From Candidatus Zixiibacteriota bacterium (lineage in GTDB: Bacteria; Zixibacteria; MSB-5A5; CAIYYT01), in contig CAUJJY010000285.1 in the NCBI GenBank assembly GCA_963205155.1, positions 1 to 11,614 of the forward strand: DNA of 11,614 nt, written 5' to 3'. Under the pieces are notes generated by a model. It was not told the DNA's origin and did no database searches. It saw only the letters and a list, made by a program, of their open reading frames with translations. Each line of letters opens with the position of its first letter. The stretch's first letter is position 1. This document shows positions 1 through 5,645 of this stretch, piece by piece. The translations under genes and the position numbers were made by a program.

Positions 1-671
1 TGGCTCGCCCTCGGCCCCGCGCCCCATTGCACAAACTCGGCGATAAACTTCGGCGCGTCCGGATCGGGTGCGCTGCCCCATGACCAATGAACTACAAGTG
101 CTTTGCCAAGAATGAATCGCTGCGGCACCGGTCCCCAATAACGTGAATCGTATGAATCATCTCGATTGTCACCAAGCATGAAAAAGTGCCCGGCAGGAAC
201 ACGATAAGGTCCGAACGAATCACGCCGGCGGTCAATCCCGGAATCGGTGTGTTTTTGGTGTTCAAACTGCGGGACCAACTCGCCATCAACGTACAAAGAC
301 TTTTCGCGCATTTCGACCACTTGTCCACCAACTGCGATACACCGCTTGACATAATTAGTAGTCGAATCGCCGGGGAACTTGAATACGACAATGTCGCCCG
401 GGCGGGGATCGCGCAATCCCTGAACTGTTATACCGGTCAGCGGAATGTGGAGGCCGTATATGAACTTGTTGGCAAGCAGAAAGTCACCGACCAAAATCGT
501 GTCTTCCATCGAGCTCGTCGGAACATTGTAGGCTTCGATCACAGAATGCTTGATGACCAGCGCCATTATGAACGCGAAGGCAAGAGACTTGAACGTGCCA
601 AAAGTAGATGCCAGCGCCGATGGGCGCGATTTGCGCGAACCGCTTCTGCGTGTCCTGATTGTATCCGACAT
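1..671 (-). CDS. lepB: Signal peptidase I, second tandem copy (C-terminus cut by window edge)
   Basis: Membrane-anchored serine/lysine protease that removes signal peptides from exported preproteins on the outer face of the inner membrane. I translated it from the minus strand; 223 codons are visible and the C-terminus lies beyond base 1. The N-terminus is basic (residues 6-16 rich in Arg/Lys/Ser), followed by one hydrophobic anchor at about 26-45. The catalytic serine motif TSSM puts the nucleophile at Ser54. The general-base motif YVKR gives Lys109, and the family signature GDNRDDSYDSRYWG spans 167-180. The ATG at 669-671 has an AGGAG Shine-Dalgarno sequence with a spacer of about 6 nt, which overlaps the TAG stop of the upstream lepB copy, so the two are probably translationally coupled. 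All catalytic residues are present, so this is an active-looking paralogue. Confidence 0.93.
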   Translation of the reverse strand, partial: MSDTIRTRRSGSRKSRPSALASTFGTFKSLAFAFIMALVIKHSVIEAYNVPTSSMEDTILVGDFLLANKFIYGLHIPLTGITVQGLRDPRPGDIVVFKFPGDSTTNYVKRCIAVGGQVVEMREKSLYVDGELVPQFEHQKHTDSGIDRRRDSFGPYRVPAGHFFMLGDNRDDSYDSRYWGPVPQRFILGKALVVHWSWGSAPDPDAPKFIAEFVQWGAGPRAS

Positions 672-679
672 TTGGTCTC

Positions 680-1429
680 CTAATTAATTGAATGAAAGAG
701 CCGGCTCCAACGGACGCGCTCCGGCAAATGATATATATTATACGCGGCAGCGCCCAAAATGGAAATAGGATTCCACCATGTTACTCGCGGGGCGCTGCTG
801 TCCGGTTTCCAGGACCAGTGCACCATCAGAGCTTTCCCGGATATCATGTTGCGCGGCACCGTCCCCCAAAATCGCGAATCAGATGAATTGTCGCGGTTAT
901 CACCGAGGACAAAGTAGTGGCCGTTGGGAATCTTGATTGGCCCGAAGTTGTCTCGTGGTTGTGTCGTTCCAGCCGGAATTATGGTTGCATCTGAATGGAT
1001 TGCGTATCGCGATTCATCAATTGGTTTTCCATTGATGTAGAGCACCTTGTCCAACACATGCACTTCGTCGCCGCCTCGCGCTACCACACGCTTGATAAAG
1101 TTCTTTTGTGGATTGTCCGGGAAACGAAATACCACAACATCCCCGACCTGTGGGTCTCTTAGTGCCGGAAGTCTAAAATCAGTGAACGGAATCCGCGGGC
1201 CATAGGTCAGTTTGTCGGCGAGTAGGAAATCTCCAACCAAGAGCGTGTTTTGCATTGATTCCGACGGAATATTGTAGGCCTCGACCAGAACTACCTTAAT
1301 CAGCAGGGCAAGGATTACTGCGACGATGACGAGCCGCAAATAGCGAAGACCGCGGCGCAGCTTCGACCGAACTGGTCCTCCGCGAGTTGTGATCGCTTTC
1401 GCGCGCAAATTGGTGTCGTCAATCTTCAT
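680..1429 (-). CDS. lepB: Signal peptidase I, first tandem copy
   Basis: Signal peptidase I, cleaving signal peptides of secreted and membrane proteins. With the ATG at 1427-1429 it is 249 residues, normal for a compact bacterial enzyme. A basic N-terminus (residues 9-32) precedes a single hydrophobic anchor at about 33-49. The nucleophile lies in PSESM (Ser58), the general base in FIKR (Lys113), and the signature GDNRDNSSDSRFWG follows. The reading frame stays open upstream to a GTG at 1565-1567 (295 residues), but that extension is not typical of the family, so I prefer the ATG. No clear Shine-Dalgarno sits directly before this ATG. A strong AGGAGG lies 29 nt upstream, before a 7-codon mini-ORF that overlaps the start by ATGA. 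The TAG stop is 8 nt from the next lepB start. Confidence 0.93.
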   Translation of the reverse strand: MKIDDTNLRAKAITTRGGPVRSKLRRGLRYLRLVIVAVILALLIKVVLVEAYNIPSESMQNTLLVGDFLLADKLTYGPRIPFTDFRLPALRDPQVGDVVVFRFPDNPQKNFIKRVVARGGDEVHVLDKVLYINGKPIDESRYAIHSDATIIPAGTTQPRDNFGPIKIPNGHYFVLGDNRDNSSDSRFWGTVPRNMISGKALMVHWSWKPDSSAPRVTWWNPISILGAAAYNIYHLPERVRWSRLFHSIN

Positions 1430-1449
1430 CGTGGGCGTGACTCTAACAC
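1426..1449 (-). other. Possible 7-codon leader ORF coupled to lepB
   Basis: On the minus strand a perfect AGGAGG (1459-1464) is followed after 9 nt by GTG (1447-1449), then six more codons and TGA at 1426-1428. That stop overlaps the ATG of the downstream lepB by the sequence ATGA. This would explain how a lepB start without its own strong ribosome binding site is translated. The alternative is an in-frame TTG only 2 nt after the AGGAGG, which is too close for efficient initiation. A TATAAA box on the same strand (1475-1480) could be a -10 element, but no well-spaced -35 is seen. This is an inference from spacing alone. Confidence 0.25.
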
Positions 1450-1619
1450 AATCCAAATCCTCCTGCAACCAGCATTTATAACGCCCCATCACCAGGCAAG
1501 TTTCAAATGATTGGTTATTGTCGATTATTAGCGATCTGAAGACGAGTTCTTTGCCATGCGTCCGCACCCCCTCATCCTGCTACCGCCAAAATAGTTGACT
1601 GTTCCGGCACCCTATCTCC

Positions 1620-1648
1620 TTGACAAAAACAGAGATGTGACTTAAGAT
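1620..1648 (+). promoter_or_regulatory. Sigma70-like promoter facing the glycan cassette
   Basis: A perfect TTGACA (1620-1625) is separated by exactly 17 bases from TAAGAT (1643-1648), a 4/6 match to TATAAT. Transcription would begin near 1655. That is about 70 nt upstream of the short ORF at 1727 and about 380 nt upstream of the methyltransferase. It is the best-formed rightward promoter seen upstream of the methyltransferase and glycosyltransferase genes. Confidence 0.5.
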
Positions 1649-1726
1649 GGATCGAACAGATCCTCTGGAAGCTCCGGGTATTGAAGAATTGGCCCTTGTC
1701 AAAGAGGCTTAGAATTAAGGAACGAA

Positions 1727-1855
1727 ATGGCACGAGCAATTGACGCCGTTGTCCGAACGGTTTACAGGCAAAATTGGTTTAGATTTGCCGCTTGCGGTAC
1801 CTTTACTGTGGACAAGTATAAGCGTCACGAGACTCCTCGCTCTATATGTGGCTAA
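1727..1855 (+). CDS. Hypothetical 42-residue small ORF
   Basis: The ATG at 1727 is preceded by AAGGA (1717-1721) with a 5-nt spacer, one of the better ribosome binding sites in the window, and lies about 70 nt downstream of a promoter candidate. The product begins MARAIDAVVRTVYRQNWFRF and is basic and aromatic, with two cysteines and no signal peptide or obvious membrane helix. It ends at TAA 1853-1855, overlapping the next short ORF by 10 bases. I do not recognise it. It may be a genuine small protein, a leader peptide, or the 5' remnant of a decayed gene. The evidence for translation is the ribosome binding site alone. Confidence 0.25.
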   Translation: MARAIDAVVRTVYRQNWFRFAACGTFTVDKYKRHETPRSICG

Positions 1856-2031
1856 TCCCGAATTCCAACAAAGCAAATTCCGTGAGATGCATTGTTCCCT
1901 TAGTCGGCGTCGATTCGAAGTGGGGGCGTAATCTCGGAACTAATGCTGACAAACGGTTGTTTGCGTTTGGGAACGACAACTGGTCTGACAGCAAGAACCA
2001 TAAATCGGGCAATCGACCATTCGGAATTTGA
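1846..2031 (+). CDS. Hypothetical 61-residue ORF before the methyltransferase
   Basis: This ATG-started frame overlaps the end of the 42-codon ORF by 10 bases and stops (TGA 2029-2031) one base before the methyltransferase ATG. The product starts MWLIPNSNKANSV and is rich in Asn, Ser, Lys and Gly, with no domain I recognise. No Shine-Dalgarno is evident, so translation would have to rely on coupling to the ORF at 1727. The head-to-tail arrangement is suggestive, but AT-rich non-coding DNA can produce such frames by chance. Confidence is low. Confidence 0.15.
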   Translation: MWLIPNSNKANSVRCIVPLVGVDSKWGRNLGTNADKRLFAFGNDNWSDSKNHKSGNRPFGI

Positions 2032-2032
2032 G

Positions 2033-2539
2033 ATGATTGATACGTCTATATACCTCGAGAGATTCTTACAGGACTATCGCTTCAGAATGGCGCGGCCATA
2101 TCTTATCGGGGACGTTCTCGACTTTGGCGCTAACGATGGCGAATTGGGCAAACTTGTCACCGGAAAATACACAATCGTAAATTACGACCATTCTCCTTTG
2201 GACGGTGCAAGAGTTGATTCAATTGTTACTTTGGCGACGATAGAACACCTTTATCCAAATGATGTTTATGAAGTGTTTGGGAAGTTCAAGAACTGCCTTA
2301 ATGATGGCGGTCGGATATTTCTGACAACGCCAACAAAGATGGCCAAGCCAATTCTCGAGACTCTTGCGTTCTTAGGTGTTGTAGGTAAGGACAATATCGC
2401 TGAACATAAGCATTACTGGTCGAAGGCTGATATTTTTGCGCTGGCCGAGAAGACCGGCTTCAGCGTCACCAGGTACCGAAAATTTCAATTGGGCGTTAAT
2501 CAACTGGCAGTGTTCGAACATCGTCGGGAAAACGCATGA
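2033..2539 (+). CDS. Class I SAM-dependent methyltransferase, surface-glycan type
   Basis: A predicted soluble methyltransferase of 168 residues, short for the Methyltransf_11/23 group but with the core intact. Motif I is DVLDFGANDGEL (27-38), the acidic end of the next strand is about Asp52, and the characteristic IVTLATIEHL is at 64-73. The LNDGGRIFLTTPT strand follows at 89-101 and a C-terminal HYWSKADIFALAEKTGF at 127-143. Such enzymes in glycosyltransferase clusters usually methylate a sugar or lipid-linked glycan; the substrate cannot be read here. The frame is open upstream to 1943, but the ATG at 2033 directly precedes the conserved start and follows a weak GGA. Its codons are AT-richer than those of the neighbours, which may indicate transfer. 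The TGA stop lies 58 bases before the next glycosyltransferase. Confidence 0.8.
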   Translation: MIDTSIYLERFLQDYRFRMARPYLIGDVLDFGANDGELGKLVTGKYTIVNYDHSPLDGARVDSIVTLATIEHLYPNDVYEVFGKFKNCLNDGGRIFLTTPTKMAKPILETLAFLGVVGKDNIAEHKHYWSKADIFALAEKTGFSVTRYRKFQLGVNQLAVFEHRRENA

Positions 2540-2597
2540 TGTCCGGTCATTTTCTGTTTTCATTGCTTTGGCAATGCCGTCAATGCGAGTCGCCAAG

Positions 2598-3284
2598 ATG
2601 AAACTCTCCATTGTGATTCCTTGCTACAACGAGATCGACACCATCTCCAAGATTCTGAAACGTGTCGAGGAAGTTGATATCGGTCCGATTGAGAAGGAAA
2701 TTGTCATTGTCGATGACTTCTCGACAGACGGCACCCGTGAATTGTTGCGGAGCAACGGCATTCCTCACAAAGTTGTCTTTCATGAAAAGAATATGGGCAA
2801 AGGGTTTGCCCTGCGGACGGGCTTTGAGCATGTAACCGGCGACGTGGTCATTGTTCAGGACGCCGACCTGGAATATGATCCCAATGACTATAAGCAGTTG
2901 ATTGAACCGATCTTCCGCGGCGAGTGTCAGGTCATGTACGGCTCGCGCAACCGCAAAGGGAATCAGCTTCACTCCGGTCCGTTATTCTATGCCGGCGGCA
3001 AAGTCGTGACTTGGGTTACCAACATCCTGTATGGTTCGCGATTGACCGATGAGCCAACTTGTTACAAAGTGTTTTCGCGCGAATTGCTCCAGAGCATCCC
3101 TCTGGAATGTAAACGCTTTGAGTTTTGCCCGGAGATCACCGCCAAAGTCCTTAAGCGCGGTATAAAGATCCGGGAGTTGCCGATATCTTACTACCCCCGT
3201 AAAGTCAGCGAGGGTAAGAAAATAAACTGGAAGGACGGCGTCGAAGCGATCTGGACACTTATCAAATTTCGATTCAAGAATTGA
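2598..3284 (+). CDS. Family 2 glycosyltransferase, DPM1-like, soluble
   Basis: A 228-residue GT-A fold glycosyltransferase of the polyprenyl-phosphate mannosyl/glucosyl transferase group. It would transfer a sugar from a nucleotide donor to a lipid phosphate at the cytoplasmic membrane face. It begins with the canonical MKLSIVIPCYNE. VDDFSTDG (38-45) is the donor-binding segment, QDADLEYDP (87-95) carries the DxD-equivalent metal-binding residues, and DEPTCYKVFSRELL plus RFEFCPEITAKVLKRG form the acceptor side. RKVSEGKKINWKDG near the end is typical of this group. There is no C-terminal membrane segment, unlike the second GT2 at 5642. The frame is open back to 2436 inside the methyltransferase, but the family start is the ATG at 2598. 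ATGs at 2574 and 2583 are also possible, and none has a clear Shine-Dalgarno. Confidence 0.9.
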   Translation: MKLSIVIPCYNEIDTISKILKRVEEVDIGPIEKEIVIVDDFSTDGTRELLRSNGIPHKVVFHEKNMGKGFALRTGFEHVTGDVVIVQDADLEYDPNDYKQLIEPIFRGECQVMYGSRNRKGNQLHSGPLFYAGGKVVTWVTNILYGSRLTDEPTCYKVFSRELLQSIPLECKRFEFCPEITAKVLKRGIKIRELPISYYPRKVSEGKKINWKDGVEAIWTLIKFRFKN

Positions 3285-3325
3285 ATCGTACTTCTCTGGA
3301 GTTCGCCCATGGTTGATAACGGCGC

Positions 3326-3353
3326 TTTTCACACATTGTGCAGTAGCTATAAT
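3326..3353 (+). promoter_or_regulatory. Promoter candidate for the GT-C/GT2 pair
   Basis: A perfect TATAAT (3348-3353) lies in the 177-base gap after the first glycosyltransferase. Sixteen bases upstream is TTTTCA (3326-3331), a 4/6 match to the -35 consensus. Transcription would start near 3360, giving a leader of about 100 nt before the membrane protein at 3462. It implies that the last two genes of the cassette can be expressed apart from the first two. Confidence 0.4.
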
Positions 3354-3461
3354 GGACTTCAAGCGGCAAGGTCACCAATTGCAGTCTGCTTGACTATTTG
3401 CACAATTTATCTTGAAAACCATGGAGCGTTTGCTCGAGACAGATACGGGAATAGCGTCTAA

Positions 3462-5645
3462 ATGCAAAAAAACGGTGTCATTGATGTACTGAACCGGATT
3501 CCTCGACTTATGGAAGGGAGAAAGTTCCTCCTTGCTCTCGGACTGGTACTCCTGCTTGGCCTGATCCTGCGAATTGCCTACTTGGACGCCGATCCTCCCC
3601 TGGGAATTACCCGGTCCCAGGACTTCTCGACTGATCCCTTCTCATACAACATGTTTGCCGAAAACAAAGTCGATTACGGCGACGCGAATCCATTAAGTGA
3701 CCAGCGCTGGATTCTTTATGAACGGTCAACGCAGACCCTTGCGGCTTTGGCGGTATACACGGTTGCCGGTACCGGACGCGCAGCCGGCAATTTTGTCGCA
3801 GTTCTGCTAAACCTCTTGGCAATCACCTTCATTGCACTGGGTATCAGAAACTTCGGCTCGCGGTTGGGTGCGATCGCATTTGCGCTGATAGCCGCGGTCA
3901 GCTACATCGTCGTATTCTTTGGTCGAACACCATTTCTGGAAGCGTCCCAGAATTTTTGGCTGTCGGCCGCCTTCTTCTTCTTCTCGCTTGGCAACAAGAG
4001 AACCCTTTTCTATGCGGTGGCCGGTGTCTCGGGCGCTGCTGCCGCGTTTTTTGGCAAGATGCTCGCCTTGGGTATCGGCGGAGTCTATATCGCGGCATTC
4101 CTGGTTCTCTTCTTCGTCAACGCCGAGGAGCGCAAGAACACCATCCGCGCGGGGCTGATTTTCTGCGGTGGTTACCTTGCTGTTGCACTTTTCTGGCTGT
4201 TCTTCAGCTATCTGCCATTCACCGAACAGGTCAAGTACTATCTCCAAGAACAAGGACTTGGACTCTACGGCGCACCACGGGGTTTCCAAGACGTGCAGTT
4301 CTTCCTCTGGCATCTGATTAGCTTGCTCTGGGAAAGCGAGTTTGTACAGAAGTTGCCATTGGTATTTGCGCTCGGCGCCGCTTCAGGAGTAGTAGTGCTC
4401 TTTGCGGTCTTGAAGAGCTTGCGCGAACGGAAAATGCTTCAGTCTTTCAACGTCGGTTGGCTGATTCTCTTTCTCTGGTTCCTGTTTGGCTACTTGTCTC
4501 TGTTCCCTTGGAATTACCGTCCTCTGCGTTACCAGACGGCGCTGATGTTTCCGCTGATGGCGTTGGCGGGCCTTTTGATTGCACTTCCATGGGAATGGAT
4601 TAAAGGTAGTCAAAAGCGCGACAAGAAATCCCGCACTACTGCGAAGACAATCTACTTCGTGTTGATTTGCGGACTCTTCTTGATGCCGTTGATTGGCGCC
4701 GGATACTTGACGCTGACGGCATCCGGCGGATCTGGCAATACCCGCGACCTTGTCCTCAATTCGGTAATCCTGTATTCGGTTCTGTTCTTTGGAGCTGGTG
4801 TCGCATTGATCTATCTGATGCGATGGCTCGGTACTCTGGACATCAATTGGAGCAGAATTGGCCAATTCGGTGCTGTCGCTATTGTCACCGCGCACGTGGC
4901 TGTCAGTCTCGTGCAGTTCGGGAACTGGGCAAAATCTCGTCAATACAGCTTGATCACTGCCGACCGTGATCTCGCTGCCATCTTGAATAAGGACGCGGTG
5001 CTTTCCGGATCGTACGCTGTCGCCCTCACGCTCGAAAACCAACTAAAGAATGTTCACCACATGTTTAGTCTGAAGTACGATCCCAACTTCTTTGCCACCT
5101 ATCCCATAACGCATTTGATTATGGATGAGGGCAACGAAAAGGCCGCCCGCGAGCAATATCCCGATGTGATGAATCGCGCAGAAATCGTCGCACGTTACTT
5201 TGCCCGCGGATTCCCCATCAAACTTTTCCGCATCACCGCCGCCTCGCCGAATGCCGAGGCGCGCAACTATCAGCCAAGCGACTTCGAACGTGCACAGGTG
5301 TTCACGGTCGCACAACAAGCTGATTCAGCGGAATACTACATGAGGAGATACCTCGATCGCAACGTGCCGAACTATTCGGCGAACTTACTGGTCGGTGACG
5401 CATTGTATGCCGCCAACCAGTACGAGCGCGCAATCGAGAGCTACCATAAGGTGCAGGCATTCTCGCCCGGCGATGGCCTTAGCGCGGTTAATATGGGTAA
5501 CTGCTTCCTCAACCTCGGCGGCGCAAAGACTAATGCCGCCTACTTCGACTCTGCGCTCGTATACTTGAAAATTGCCGGCCGGTCCTTTCCGAATGACCAG
5601 CGTCTGGCAGACATGATCAACCAACTCGAAAGACGAAAACAATGA
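3462..5645 (+). CDS. GT-C-like polytopic membrane glycosyltransferase with C-terminal TPR-like domain
   Basis: A 727-residue protein. Residues 21-41 are a first membrane helix, followed by an acidic outer loop (DADPPLGITRSQDFSTDPFSY, about 42-62) where PMT/ArnT-type enzymes carry catalytic acids. About ten further hydrophobic segments run from 93 to 488. RPLRYQTALMFPLMALAGLL at 353-372 resembles the PMT-family RY...P segment. Residues 600-727 are hydrophilic and helical, with tetratricopeptide-like units (NLLVGDALYAANQYERAIESY at 641-661, then NMGNCFLNLGG). The likely role is transfer of a sugar from a polyprenyl-phosphate carrier to an extracytoplasmic acceptor. This fits the lipid-sugar synthases on either side, but the substrate is unknown. 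The ATG has only a weak GGGA upstream. The TGA stop overlaps the next ATG (ATGA). Confidence 0.75.
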   Translation: MQKNGVIDVLNRIPRLMEGRKFLLALGLVLLLGLILRIAYLDADPPLGITRSQDFSTDPFSYNMFAENKVDYGDANPLSDQRWILYERSTQTLAALAVYTVAGTGRAAGNFVAVLLNLLAITFIALGIRNFGSRLGAIAFALIAAVSYIVVFFGRTPFLEASQNFWLSAAFFFFSLGNKRTLFYAVAGVSGAAAAFFGKMLALGIGGVYIAAFLVLFFVNAEERKNTIRAGLIFCGGYLAVALFWLFFSYLPFTEQVKYYLQEQGLGLYGAPRGFQDVQFFLWHLISLLWESEFVQKLPLVFALGAASGVVVLFAVLKSLRERKMLQSFNVGWLILFLWFLFGYLSLFPWNYRPLRYQTALMFPLMALAGLLIALPWEWIKGSQKRDKKSRTTAKTIYFVLICGLFLMPLIGAGYLTLTASGGSGNTRDLVLNSVILYSVLFFGAGVALIYLMRWLGTLDINWSRIGQFGAVAIVTAHVAVSLVQFGNWAKSRQYSLITADRDLAAILNKDAVLSGSYAVALTLENQLKNVHHMFSLKYDPNFFATYPITHLIMDEGNEKAAREQYPDVMNRAEIVARYFARGFPIKLFRITAASPNAEARNYQPSDFERAQVFTVAQQADSAEYYMRRYLDRNVPNYSANLLVGDALYAANQYERAIESYHKVQAFSPGDGLSAVNMGNCFLNLGGAKTNAAYFDSALVYLKIAGRSFPNDQRLADMINQLERRKQ

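Larger units (their letters stand above)
1568..2032. other. Gene-poor interval between divergent lepB and glycan cassette
   Basis: About 465 bases separate the longest possible lepB reading frame from the methyltransferase start. I see no recognisable protein domain on either strand. The interval holds a rightward promoter candidate (1620-1648), a 42-codon ORF with a good ribosome binding site (1727-1855), and a second short ORF (1846-2031) that ends one base before the methyltransferase ATG. The base composition is visibly more AT-rich than the flanking lepB and GT-C genes. It could be a long 5' leader, a decayed gene or a small-protein locus. Confidence 0.5.

Noticed and set aside
186..683. 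Plus-strand reading frame opposite the left lepB copy
   Set aside because: Its product matches nothing recognisable, and the opposite strand encodes an intact signal peptidase with all catalytic motifs.
2436..2597. N-terminal extension of the first glycosyltransferase
   Set aside because: It overlaps the methyltransferase and adds no conserved sequence; the family start motif MKLSIVIP is at the ATG 2598.
3807..4313. Minus-strand frame inside the GT-C gene
   Set aside because: Antisense shadow of a membrane protein gene: a highly charged product with no ribosome binding site.
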